The notes beneath the pieces are model-generated. The model saw only the letters and a program-made list of their open reading frames with translations, made no database searches and was not told where the DNA came from. Source: GCA-2711565 sp963664245 (GTDB lineage: Bacteria; Bacteroidota; Bacteroidia; Bacteroidales; GCA-2711565). Taken from it: a stretch of 64,000 bases of DNA. The DNA lies in assembly GCA_963664245.1 (NCBI GenBank), contig OY760934.1, positions 620,001 to 684,000 of the forward strand, in the 5' to 3' direction. Of the stretch, positions 27,601-35,989 are shown piece by piece; the first letter of the stretch is position 1, and every line of letters begins with the position of its first letter. A program made the translations under genes and the position numbers.

Positions 27601-27867
27601 AACATATCCATTTCAACCATTGAGGATAACTCCTTTATCAAAATTTTGATAAAAGATTCGGGAGAAGGGATGTCTGATGAGCACATCAATAAAATCATGA
27701 ACACAGATAACCATCTAAGTTCGAGGGGAACTGATAATGAATGTGGGAATGGGATTGGCTTAAACCTGGTAATTCGCTTCGTAAAACTTTGTAACGGATC
27801 GATTGAAATCCAAAGCAAAAAAGGAGATGGAAGCACGATAACAATTAAGCTCCCAAAAGCAAACTAA
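24604..27867 (+). CDS. two-component sensor histidine kinase with periplasmic propeller and Y_Y_Y domain
   Basis: A 1087-residue membrane sensor. A signal/anchor segment (about 7-24) is followed by some 14 Reg_prop repeats that fold as two beta propellers (recurring GLMWFGTADGLNRY-, LWIGTENGL-, LWLSTNNGIS-type motifs, to about residue 690), a Y_Y_Y domain (about 700-785), a transmembrane helix (about 795-815), a coiled linker, HisKA with the phospho-acceptor His near 873 in SIIAHDILNP, and an ATPase domain (N box NAVKF, G box GEGMS, GIGLNLV). It resembles hybrid two-component systems controlling polysaccharide loci, but ends after the ATPase: there is no receiver or HTH. A separate partner regulator is needed; none is adjacent. 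No SusCD pair is directly next to it on this strand. Confidence 0.88.
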   Translation: MHSKKDYFILLVFWFFISLNLFGADFTKIIDNRIKIQQGLTQGRISCIIEDQRGFMWFGTADGLNRYNGYSFKGYKKEDQNPYSIPGNSIKCIAEDKEGNLWIGTENGLAVLDICSERFTTFTESDSILDYHGANQIIAISIDQNNNVWCSTNGAGIFKFNPQVNERDYLTQFPEYKAPQSILVDRQNNLWIGDVIDNKIRCINLNNNTSKTYPLASNPRIRPFKSGVCMSLAQASNGRIWVNVTNISSAQGSLFYFDPFTLKFIDVAQHYNKEFIEEYSYFLFVIPSITTDNKGNIYAASMDGLIIKISENFEAEILFEENYSAGNSKLSVYKSKNDLLWIGLNGNGIQLSKPNQKGFALLNKDIYPDFSINSIRSIYEDDEYYWVSGYVAMIKINKKTKKITPIHANISIVYTIQEVLGSPNYLWLGTEGDGLKLFDKRNHKVLKTFHFEIDKTKDNHFNNIYCIHNISKDLSLLGTYGGLLSFNPKNWDFEFLPKSTKNNDKRYMTVSTITKDNAGNILIGYTQGEVGKFNIEKKQVESFTLLEEGPLKDNNNAVKYIFNDKQNNYWIATSNGLVYYQPSTGSKKVFTMNDGLPNNYIYSILQDNQENLWLSTNNGISCYKPKLNIFQNYDKSDGLQCNEFNTGAYFKAKDGTFFLGGIEGLNYFKPENVSTNKILPKIKINSIKIANKNISIGDVLKSNTLVIEPKENVFTIDFVGLSYINSDKNTYKYRIKNIDENWIDIGHRHYITFNRMKHGNYILEIMGSNNHGLSYKTPFSLNINIKPRFYETLWFKITLIAAAILLVFVFIKLRLKRSEAQKKKLMELVEVQTIDLKKANNNLKKEIKKHKETTKELKESNQTKDLFLSIIAHDILNPLGAITGLSELLSKNHNASEDNKQNWSTLINISANNLEELLQNLIYWSKLEQQNILPDIQELPLYDEIQKNTLLFNAALNQKGITISINADKNQKVLADENMLSAILRNIISNAVKFTPKKGNISISTIEDNSFIKILIKDSGEGMSDEHINKIMNTDNHLSSRGTDNECGNGIGLNLVIRFVKLCNGSIEIQSKKGDGSTITIKLPKAN

Positions 27868-27903
27868 CATTAACACAAAAAACTGATTGCACAAAGCAAA
27901 AAA

Positions 27904-27935
27904 TCCGGAGTAACATTATAAAACATTACTCCGGA
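27904..27935 (-). terminator. terminator at the end of the metalloprotease transcript
   Basis: The stem TCCGGAGTAA/TTACTCCGGA has a 12-base loop. On the minus strand it is followed by TTTTTTGC, so it ends the minus-strand unit; on the plus strand it may also limit readthrough from the sensor kinase gene. Confidence 0.75.
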
Positions 27936-27974
27936 AAAGATTGCGAGCTAATTTTCAAAACCATTTAGAGCCTG

Positions 27975-28163
27975 TCAAACATCTCCCCTGTTACTTAAGC
28001 ATTTTCGATGTAGCTGAACCATCTCAACGCGTTGAGAAAGACTTATCTTTTTCCATTCTTTTAACTTATCTGAAAAACAATTCATGCTTCGAATTTGCTT
28101 AAAAGGGCACGATTCCAACTCTTTTCCAGCCGGACAGGAGAAAATCAATCCTTCAGCAATCAT
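27975..28163 (-). CDS. small Cys-containing protein after the metalloprotease
   Basis: A 62-residue ORF starting 4 bases after the metalloprotease stop and followed by a terminator, so it is probably the last gene of that unit. It has four Cys arranged C-x8-C-P-x8-C ... H-x2-K-C (positions 10, 19, 29, 55) and ends with a basic helix. The CP-x3-IR spacing recalls small conserved Bacteroidota proteins often annotated hypothetical. It has no signal peptide, so it is likely cytoplasmic; the Cys/His pattern may bind metal. No function can be assigned. Confidence 0.55.
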   Translation of the reverse strand: MIAEGLIFSCPAGKELESCPFKQIRSMNCFSDKLKEWKKISLSQRVEMVQLHRKCLSNRGDV

Positions 28164-28167
28164 ATGA

Positions 28168-30774
28168 CTAAATAGATAATGTTTTATTCACTTTATATAA
28201 CAAAAACTCGTATTCTTTTCTCAAATCTCCTTTTTGTTGCTTAACAACTTTCTCAAGAATTGATTTAGTTTTAAGCAACCAGGCATAATAAATATGTGTC
28301 AAATCTGCTGTTTGGTATTTGAATGACCTCAAAAATCCAAAACCACTATAATCTGCATAATCATTAGAGGAAGGATGTTTCAGATTTTCTTGCAAACCAA
28401 CAGCATCAGCAAACCTCAGCCGTTCTTTTTCCCGGGCAACTAAAAAATCAAACATCATACGCTGCTCCTGGTTCAAATCAGCGATGCTTGTTTTTCCATC
28501 CCCCGAAGCAATTTCTTTGTTTACCTTCGAATTTGCGGTAAGTACATCAATCAAAAGGCGTTGCATTGAGAATTTTGTGTTGGTAGGAGATTTCCCTTTC
28601 ATGGTTTCGCCCCACACATAATTAAACACATCCTCAATACATTCTTTTTGAGAATACGGATTTTCAATTGCCTTGTGTTCGCTCAAACCAATAGCCGCAA
28701 TCTTCCGTAGCACAAATGGAAACAAAACAGACCTGAAATATTCTGAGGTTTCGCCAAAAATACTGGCCGAATTCCCGGCAAACTCAGCATCATTCAACCA
28801 GTCGGTATTTTCCAAAAGCTCAAGAATGTACAACATTGATTCACGCTGAATATCTTCAGGTACCGATTTATAAGCAGGGCCTTCATCGCCTTCATATTTT
28901 TCATACTGGTAGATCCCGCCTATGTTTGTCAACACATGGGTCATATACCAATAGAAATGAATATTGGCAATAGCAAACCCCGTTTTCTTCCTAAAACTGT
29001 AATCCTCATCTTCATCCTTAACCCAATCATTGATATTTTTTGTAATATATTTCAGGTTATCCATGGCATAACGCGTAGCTTTTACCTGGTCGTCGCCCAA
29101 ATCTTCGGTTTGTGAGCTGGGATCATAATTGGTATAAATCTGTTGTTTTCCATAACGGTACATTGGATCGCCAATTTTTTCAGACACCCATTTTTCAAGT
29201 ATCGGCAGTTCTTCTTCGGAGGTATTGGCTGTTAAAATGGGCGAATACAACCATTTAATAACATAGTCGTCATACACGCCCAAATCAGGAGGTGTTAATT
29301 GAACGCCCCTTTCAAAATCGCCTTCACGGGCCACAAAATTAAAGCGTGCATAATCCATGATTGAAGAAGTAGTTCCATATTTTTGAGTAAACGTTGGCGA
29401 ACGAAGCGAATCAACAGGAATGCTAAAAGAAGCGCTCATGTTGTGCATCAATCCCAAACAATGGCCCATTTCGTGTGAGGCAATATAACGGATGGCCCGT
29501 CCCATAACCTCGTCAGGGATTTGTGTTGTACGAACCCTTTTATCGGCTACCGAAGTTTGAATAAACAACCAATCGGAAAGCAAATCAACAACTCCATGAT
29601 ACATGTATACCGCCGCATTTAAAATCTCGCCGGTACGCGGATCAATCCACGAAGGCCCCATCGAATTTTGAGTAAGGGTTGGAGCATATTTTACACAATT
29701 ATATTTGATGTTGTTCGGATCAAATTCAGGATCATCCTTGGGATACATTTTGGCGACAACGGCATTTTTAAAGCCTATTTTTTCAAAAGCCCTGTTCCAG
29801 ATTTCAACCCCTTCTTTTACATGTTTCACCCACTTTTCAGGGAACTTATCATCAATATAAAATAAGATGGGTTCAACCGGTTCGGTAAGTTTACCCGCTT
29901 TATAAGCATCTATATTTTTCGGTTCCAAACGCCAGCGATTAGCATAATAAACCGCTTTTGCCCCATTGTCTTCTTCCGAGAATTTTAAATGCCCGTTATA
30001 AAACACACCTATCCGAGGATCATTTAAACGCGGACGCATTTCATTCTCCGGGAGCAACATCAACGACCGTTTCATAATTGCAGAAGCAGGAACTTTTTCT
30101 TCGTACATCATCCCAAAGAAATAAGAATTAACCTCGTAAGAAAGGTGGCTCGTAATGCTCACATTATCTTCAAAGACCATAATATCTCCCAACAATGAAC
30201 GGCTTTTATTAAATGTATGGGTACGCGTATAAAGCCCTCCTACCGGTTCAAAAGGATCAACCTCTTCTCTTCCGTCAACAAAGAAATCCGTTGCATCAAA
30301 AACCACCGCCGAACTATCCGGAGAAACGGCCTTGATCTCAAACGCTGATAATATGGCTCCTCGATTGTTTTTCTGCAATGCAGTGGCAATATTTTCGTCC
30401 TCACTGATCGATAAAAAGTTTGAACGCCTGATTTGAATGGCAGAATCGGCCATGGTAAAATAGATGCAAACAGGTTGATGGGTTTGCATTCCGGCCACGC
30501 CATAATCGGAGTTACTAATTGACTCGATCATCGAACCTAAAAGCATTTCTTTTTCAAGTAAGTTCAACGGGAACTCGAAGTAAAGTCTCCCATCAATTTT
30601 ATGAAGCGTTAATAAACCTTTTACGGTTTTACATTGCTTATCTTTAAATAGCTTCTCATAACTAGTAAGGCTTTTTTTAGTATTTTTCGTTTCTTTTTTT
30701 GTGTCTTTTTTAGCAATTACAACCGATGTAGAAAAAACTAAAAACACAAATAACAAGCTGAATATTTTTTTCAT
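28168..30774 (-). CDS. secreted zinc metalloprotease (DUF5118-DUF5117-DUF4953), copy 2
   Basis: An 868-residue exported metzincin-like protease. Order: signal peptide (about 1-21), DUF5118 (about 40-85), DUF5117 (about 95-290), then the catalytic domain with the zinc motif HEMGHCLGLMHN (first His near 434) and a Met-turn candidate SIMDYARF about 40 residues on. The three zinc ligands and catalytic Glu are intact. It is 21 bases downstream of the paralogue at 30796-33411, with which it shares long runs (SLRSPTFTQKYGTT). It is likely periplasmic or surface-exposed and acts on protein or peptides captured by the SusCD system encoded upstream; the exact substrate is unknown. Confidence 0.88.
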   Translation of the reverse strand: MKKIFSLLFVFLVFSTSVVIAKKDTKKETKNTKKSLTSYEKLFKDKQCKTVKGLLTLHKIDGRLYFEFPLNLLEKEMLLGSMIESISNSDYGVAGMQTHQPVCIYFTMADSAIQIRRSNFLSISEDENIATALQKNNRGAILSAFEIKAVSPDSSAVVFDATDFFVDGREEVDPFEPVGGLYTRTHTFNKSRSLLGDIMVFEDNVSITSHLSYEVNSYFFGMMYEEKVPASAIMKRSLMLLPENEMRPRLNDPRIGVFYNGHLKFSEEDNGAKAVYYANRWRLEPKNIDAYKAGKLTEPVEPILFYIDDKFPEKWVKHVKEGVEIWNRAFEKIGFKNAVVAKMYPKDDPEFDPNNIKYNCVKYAPTLTQNSMGPSWIDPRTGEILNAAVYMYHGVVDLLSDWLFIQTSVADKRVRTTQIPDEVMGRAIRYIASHEMGHCLGLMHNMSASFSIPVDSLRSPTFTQKYGTTSSIMDYARFNFVAREGDFERGVQLTPPDLGVYDDYVIKWLYSPILTANTSEEELPILEKWVSEKIGDPMYRYGKQQIYTNYDPSSQTEDLGDDQVKATRYAMDNLKYITKNINDWVKDEDEDYSFRKKTGFAIANIHFYWYMTHVLTNIGGIYQYEKYEGDEGPAYKSVPEDIQRESMLYILELLENTDWLNDAEFAGNSASIFGETSEYFRSVLFPFVLRKIAAIGLSEHKAIENPYSQKECIEDVFNYVWGETMKGKSPTNTKFSMQRLLIDVLTANSKVNKEIASGDGKTSIADLNQEQRMMFDFLVAREKERLRFADAVGLQENLKHPSSNDYADYSGFGFLRSFKYQTADLTHIYYAWLLKTKSILEKVVKQQKGDLRKEYEFLLYKVNKTLSI

Positions 30775-30795
30775 TTCTTTCGTCGTTTTTAGTTC

Positions 30796-33411
30796 TTATT
30801 TTATCGTTTTTTCAATTTGATGAAGCAGTAGCTGGTAGTGAATTTTTGTTTCCTCATCCTTACATTTTTTTAGCGATTTTTTCAAAAGATCGCGTGTATC
30901 AAGTAATGTATTGTAGAACATTGACTCGAGATTGGGTGCTAAATTGAAATTTATTGAAATGCTTTGAAAACCTGAAACCAAATCAATATTGGTTTGCTGC
31001 GGGTTAATAAACTCCTGGTAGCCCTGCACACCGTAAGTATCAATTAATTCGTTTTCAAGAAAAGCAGGTAACGGAATACCGTGTTCGGCCATCGAGTAGA
31101 AACTCTTTGCCCCGCTTTTCTTTATGTCGGCCAGTTTACTTCCAACAATTACTGATTTCACAAAAGCCTTTTGAATATCCATCTCAGCAGGGGTTAAGGC
31201 CTCCCCTTTTCTGGATTCCGCCCAAACATTGGCATAAATATCTTTCATACATTCTTCGGGAGTGTACGGATTGCTTTCTTTTGATTTAAGAGCTGAAAGG
31301 TTAACTTTTAAGGTTGACTGTAAAGCAGCTTCTACAATTTTTTCGCGCAAGAAATTCACCGGTGTTCCCATCAAAGTCATGTTTTGAATTACGTCAGGGC
31401 TTTCGAGCCATTCCAAATCTTTTATTTCATCAAATAAAAACTGTAAGGCTTCTTTTTGTTTTTTACGGGGAACCGATTCATAAAATGGCAACGGATCGCC
31501 TTCATATTTTTCGTTCAGGTAAATACCGCCAACATTGCCATAAACATGATTTATATAGCGCAAATATTGGTTCACAATACCCGTCCAGATTTCCCTGCGA
31601 TAGCTGTAATCTTTATCTTCTCCAGACACCCAGGTATTTAAATTTTTCATAATAAACTTCAGGTTTTTAATACCATATTTAGAAGCTAATACGGCATCAT
31701 CACCCAAATCTTCGCTTTGCGAACTGGGATCGATAATATTTCCCTGCTGACGGCCGTAACGGTAAACCGGATCATCAGCTTTTTCATTAATTATATTTTT
31801 AAGCAGCTCAGATTCTTCCAATTCATCTTTCACCTCCGGGAAATAAGTGTAGTTCCATTTAACCATGTAATAATCGTACAAGCCAAATTCGGGGGGAGAC
31901 AAACGAACGCCTTTTTCCTTATCTCCGGGCTGTGCAACATAGTTGAAGCGGGCGTAATCCATGATCGAATAAGTGGTTCCATACTTTTGGGTAAAGCTTG
32001 GCGAACGAAGTGAATCGACCGGAATTACATAGGATGATCCCATGTTGTGCATAAATCCGAGGCAGTGCCCCACCTCATGCCTGATTACGTAGCGGATGGC
32101 TTTTTTCATATAATCATCCGGAAGCTTTACATTCCGAACATTTTTATCGGCAGGCGATGTTTGAATAAACATCCAGTTATTCAACAGCTTAACTATATCG
32201 TGGAACACATACACACTGGCATTGATAATTTCGCCCGAACGCGGATCGACCCATGAAGGCCCCATGGCATTAGCCACCGGAGCCGGAGCATATCTTACAC
32301 AATTATATTTTAAATTATCAGGATCAAACGCAGAATCATTCTTCGGATAATCAAGTGCTTTTACCGCATTTTTAAACCCGATCTTTTCAAAGGTTTTGTT
32401 CCAATCATTGATTGCATTTTTTACGGATTCCTTCCAGGTTGCAGGAAAGTCAGAATCAACATAAAAAACAATAGGTTGTACCGGCTCAACAAGTTTTCCT
32501 TTTTTATAAGCTTCAATATCGGAAGGAAGCAAGTTAAAGCGATGAGCATAATAAATTGCCTTGGTACGGTTATCATCGTTTGACAAGAAATTTTTTCCGC
32601 TTACAAATATCCCGATTCTCGGATCAGCAATTCTGGGCCTTGTTGGTTCTTCAGGAAGAAGCAAAAAGGTACGGGTCATAACCGCAGTAAAAGCTTCGTT
32701 TTTCGCATAAGTTGTTTTACCACGTTTTAGGGTGTACTCATAAGTTAAATGGCTTTTAATGCTTACATTATCGTCGAACGATTTCAATTCCCCTATAAAA
32801 GAGCGGTCTTTCTTAAAGCTTTCGCTCCGGGTGTAACCTCTCGGAACCCCGGTAAAAGGAGAAAGTTCTTTAATATCTTTCAGGAAGAAATTACTTATTT
32901 CAATAATTCCCGTTGTCCGGTCTTCGTTATAGGCTTCTATTTTAAACACCTCCATAATAGAACCGATACTGTTCTTCTCCAAAGCACTAATGATGTTTTC
33001 GTCAGATGAAGGGGCTATTTTATTAGCGGTTAGTTTCCTTAACTGCAAACTAGAATCAACCCTGGTAAACTGAACCATTATTGGAGCATACGGTTTTGAA
33101 CCAACCACAGAATGGTTATTATCGCTGATTTCCGACACGGTAGAACCTAACAGCATTTCCCGTCCCAGTAGATCAAATGGTATTTCGAGATAGAGTTTAT
33201 TCTTCTGTAAATAAAGGTTCATTAAACCTTTAGCCGTTTTTTGTGAATTTTGAGTTATTTTTTCGTATTTATTTTCTTTTTTTACGTTGGCTGTATCAGC
33301 CTCGTTTTCATTTTTCTGCTTATCCGATGAAGCTGCAACTACACTATTCATCGCACCTGTATACAAAACAAGCACAAGCATCAAACAAATCTTCTTGAGA
33401 ATATTCATCAT
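30796..33411 (-). CDS. secreted zinc metalloprotease (DUF5118-DUF5117-DUF4953), copy 1
   Basis: An 871-residue paralogue of the next gene, with the same domain order and an intact zinc motif HEVGHCLGFMHN (first His near 444), followed by SIMDYARFNYVA. Signal sequence at about 1-27. A charged Lys/Glu-rich linker (about 30-55) precedes DUF5118. Divergence from copy 2 is spread over the whole length, so the duplication is old and both are probably functional with different specificities. A strong terminator at 33653-33686 separates it from the lipoprotein genes upstream, so it likely has its own promoter in 33412-33650, where I saw no exact TAnnTTTG. Confidence 0.88.
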   Translation of the reverse strand: MMNILKKICLMLVLVLYTGAMNSVVAASSDKQKNENEADTANVKKENKYEKITQNSQKTAKGLMNLYLQKNKLYLEIPFDLLGREMLLGSTVSEISDNNHSVVGSKPYAPIMVQFTRVDSSLQLRKLTANKIAPSSDENIISALEKNSIGSIMEVFKIEAYNEDRTTGIIEISNFFLKDIKELSPFTGVPRGYTRSESFKKDRSFIGELKSFDDNVSIKSHLTYEYTLKRGKTTYAKNEAFTAVMTRTFLLLPEEPTRPRIADPRIGIFVSGKNFLSNDDNRTKAIYYAHRFNLLPSDIEAYKKGKLVEPVQPIVFYVDSDFPATWKESVKNAINDWNKTFEKIGFKNAVKALDYPKNDSAFDPDNLKYNCVRYAPAPVANAMGPSWVDPRSGEIINASVYVFHDIVKLLNNWMFIQTSPADKNVRNVKLPDDYMKKAIRYVIRHEVGHCLGFMHNMGSSYVIPVDSLRSPSFTQKYGTTYSIMDYARFNYVAQPGDKEKGVRLSPPEFGLYDYYMVKWNYTYFPEVKDELEESELLKNIINEKADDPVYRYGRQQGNIIDPSSQSEDLGDDAVLASKYGIKNLKFIMKNLNTWVSGEDKDYSYRREIWTGIVNQYLRYINHVYGNVGGIYLNEKYEGDPLPFYESVPRKKQKEALQFLFDEIKDLEWLESPDVIQNMTLMGTPVNFLREKIVEAALQSTLKVNLSALKSKESNPYTPEECMKDIYANVWAESRKGEALTPAEMDIQKAFVKSVIVGSKLADIKKSGAKSFYSMAEHGIPLPAFLENELIDTYGVQGYQEFINPQQTNIDLVSGFQSISINFNLAPNLESMFYNTLLDTRDLLKKSLKKCKDEETKIHYQLLLHQIEKTIK

Positions 33412-33652
33412 ATATATTTTTAATAAAACTATAAATCTTTCAAACCTTACTTCTTATCAATCCATGAACCGAAAAGCCCGGTTACTATTCCCTCATCCTT
33501 ACGATAACAGGCATTAATGTTCATGAAGAATATCTTTTTTAACGAGCTAAAACCAACTAAAATGACAGAGAGCAGAACAAATAATTAATTTTAAAAACAC
33601 TAAAACTTAGTCTTTTTTCAAGAAATCGATTAATTTTTGGAGAAAAAATAGA

Positions 33653-33686
33653 AACATGCCATCGGGGAAATCCCCGACAGCATGTT
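33653..33686 (-). terminator. terminator after the SusCD-lipoprotein genes
   Basis: A long stem AACATGC..TCGGGG/CCCCGA..GCATGTT with an AAA (TTT) loop. On the minus strand a T-rich tract (TTCTATTTTTTC) follows. It probably stops most transcription before the metalloproteases. The rest of 33412-33650 is AT-rich, without a gene. Confidence 0.8.
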
Positions 33687-33693
33687 CATTAAT

Positions 33694-35235
33694 TTATTTT
33701 TGTGGAGTTATTGCCGAAATACGGTTAAATCCGGTAAATGTTTTAATATTGGGTACATCAATATCAGCAGATCCTAAGTTGATAAAAGGTAACAGATAAA
33801 CTTTACCTTCGCTTCCATAGGTTGACATAACAAGCTGCTTATTATTAGTAGCAATAAAATCATCAGAAGAACCAACATAGTAACCCGATTGTTGATATAC
33901 CTGCAATGTAGTAATCTCTTCTCCGGCAGAAACGGTATAACGTTCTTCAAAATATGGAGTAGAAGCACTGAAAATCATTGCATAAATTTTAGTATCGGTT
34001 GCATAGAACATCACACTTTGGTTATCTAAGAACACAAAATGCTTAGCGTTTGCAATATCAGGTGCAGAAGATAAATCGAAAAGAGATTTCGGTGCTGGAG
34101 GAATTGGACTTGGATATTGGTATATCCCTTCATCCAGAACATAAAGCTCAATATTGTTTGTTGTTTTATCTTTTAGCAAGTGTAGAAAATCTCCCTGTGC
34201 ATTTGTTCCTGCAGCTAAATTCTCTTTATTAGGAACATTAGAAGGATCAAACGCCCCTGTTGCTGGAGGATAGGAATGCATGGTATGATCACCAAAAGAA
34301 GAAAATGTTGGGATATATACAAATGCTCCTAATGATTCATCATAAAAATTGACAACAACATTCGGATTGTATTTAGACTGCATAGCTACATAATCTGGAA
34401 CTTCATAAGTAAAATCAAAAGGTAATCCAAATTTTGTTGAAATACCTAGCCAAGTAGATGTAAGCTGATGATTTCCAACATACACATCGAACTGATTAAC
34501 AACACTACTACCTAAGAATTGCGGGCTATAAGAATCTTTGGTTGCAAAAAATAAATCATCATTCATTGCACCAAAAGAATAATCAAACCTGTTAATCTGT
34601 GTAATAGAATTGTCAGTAATTGCCAATAAAATATCAGATCCATACATATTTGTAAAACGAACTTGTTTTACCCTGCCAGTAATTTTTTGGCCACTATTTG
34701 TAGAATACAGATCTTTCAGGATTTTAACTTTATCATAATCTGCTGTAATCTCAGGAGACATAATCAAGCTAAAATCAGTTGTGTTATCATCATAATATTC
34801 GGCAACAACAAGGCCTTCACCAATTTGATTTCTAACTTCCAGATCCCAGGCTGTTACATATTCCAAATCATGAACCATGTCTTTTGCAATAAAAACCAAC
34901 TGGTAATACCTTCCAGCCTCATTCGGTTTTAATAATATTTCATAGTCCAGATCTTTTTCAGTACCGATAACAGTAAAAACAGTATCATTAGGTGCTAAGT
35001 TAATCTTCCACTTGAATTCAATATCTTCTTCGGGAATACCCGCAGAAGTAATATCAAGCGAAATTTGAAGATGCTCATATTGATAAACATATAGTTGATC
35101 AACTCCATTTGTATTTACATAAAGTCCAGGAATATCTTCAACATCCAATGTGCTTGAGTCATCATAGCATGAACTCAATAAGCCGCTCGAAAAAACAAGA
35201 GCTATTAAAATTATTTTATATATACTTTTCATCAT
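33694..35235 (-). CDS. PKD-like family surface lipoprotein
   Basis: A 513-residue lipoprotein: signal peptide with lipobox LLSSC (Cys about 23), then a PKD-like beta domain (about 40-135; EFKWKINLAP, YQLVFIAKD) and a long repeat-poor region that may form a propeller-like binding domain. Members accompany SusC/SusD pairs and presumably bind the ligand on the cell surface. The start overlaps the DUF4843 stop by one base (TAATG), indicating coupled translation. The terminator after it marks the end of the SusCD unit. Confidence 0.8.
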   Translation of the reverse strand: MMKSIYKIILIALVFSSGLLSSCYDDSSTLDVEDIPGLYVNTNGVDQLYVYQYEHLQISLDITSAGIPEEDIEFKWKINLAPNDTVFTVIGTEKDLDYEILLKPNEAGRYYQLVFIAKDMVHDLEYVTAWDLEVRNQIGEGLVVAEYYDDNTTDFSLIMSPEITADYDKVKILKDLYSTNSGQKITGRVKQVRFTNMYGSDILLAITDNSITQINRFDYSFGAMNDDLFFATKDSYSPQFLGSSVVNQFDVYVGNHQLTSTWLGISTKFGLPFDFTYEVPDYVAMQSKYNPNVVVNFYDESLGAFVYIPTFSSFGDHTMHSYPPATGAFDPSNVPNKENLAAGTNAQGDFLHLLKDKTTNNIELYVLDEGIYQYPSPIPPAPKSLFDLSSAPDIANAKHFVFLDNQSVMFYATDTKIYAMIFSASTPYFEERYTVSAGEEITTLQVYQQSGYYVGSSDDFIATNNKQLVMSTYGSEGKVYLLPFINLGSADIDVPNIKTFTGFNRISAITPQK

Positions 35236-35972
35236 TAATCATATTTTGAGTGTGTATAATATAAGGGAACAATATCTTCACCAGCGCTAGTTCCATCATC
35301 ATGTTTTAAATGATTATCGGGATGATTTTTGTTCCATTCCATAATATAATCACCAAACTTGGTAGCAATAGCTTGTGTTCCGCTAGAACCATATGCCATA
35401 TACTCTGTGCGGCCAAAGTCTGTTAATCCTGTCGTCAGCACAAAAATGCGGTAACATTCTGTGCTTTTAGCTTTACAGAAAAAGTATTTAAAATACTGTA
35501 ATGGAGGCAATACAATTTTATTGGTAAATCCAATGAGATACTCATTCTTTTGGATATTTCCGGCCGTAAGATCATTAGAATCAACAATTCTTAATCCAAT
35601 TTCAGCCATGGTATCATTTAAAGCATCCGATTTAAAAACCCTAACATAAAGTTTACCTTCAAATTCACCCGCTTTTACAATTCCTTCAACAATTTCATAT
35701 TGGTTGTCAGAAGCAGTGGTCAAATCAGGGATAACTTCAACATTAAAGGTTCTATCATAATTTACAGTATCACCCATTAATCTCACGCTAACTTCAATCA
35801 CATATTCGTCAGTTGGATTTGTCAGGAATGAATACTCAACAGAAGATCCAATGAAATACACTGATGCACGAGTAGTAGTATCATACGTCATTATTTCTTC
35901 TTCTTCACATGCTGTAAAAGTGGCCAATACCAACAGCATTAAGCAAAATGAAATATATTTAAATTTTTTCAT
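35235..35972 (-). CDS. DUF4843 surface lipoprotein
   Basis: A 245-residue lipoprotein with signal peptide and lipobox TFTAC (Cys about 21), then a DUF4843 domain (about 30-225) with the family-typical long run of acidic beta strands. DUF4843 proteins are almost always encoded between SusD and PKD-like proteins in Bacteroidota. Together they are taken to form an outer-surface receptor complex. It is 17 bases downstream of SusD and overlaps the next gene by one base. Confidence 0.8.
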   Translation of the reverse strand: MKKFKYISFCLMLLVLATFTACEEEEIMTYDTTTRASVYFIGSSVEYSFLTNPTDEYVIEVSVRLMGDTVNYDRTFNVEVIPDLTTASDNQYEIVEGIVKAGEFEGKLYVRVFKSDALNDTMAEIGLRIVDSNDLTAGNIQKNEYLIGFTNKIVLPPLQYFKYFFCKAKSTECYRIFVLTTGLTDFGRTEYMAYGSSGTQAIATKFGDYIMEWNKNHPDNHLKHDDGTSAGEDIVPLYYTHSKYD

Positions 35973-35989
35973 ATTCTTTAAATTTAAGG

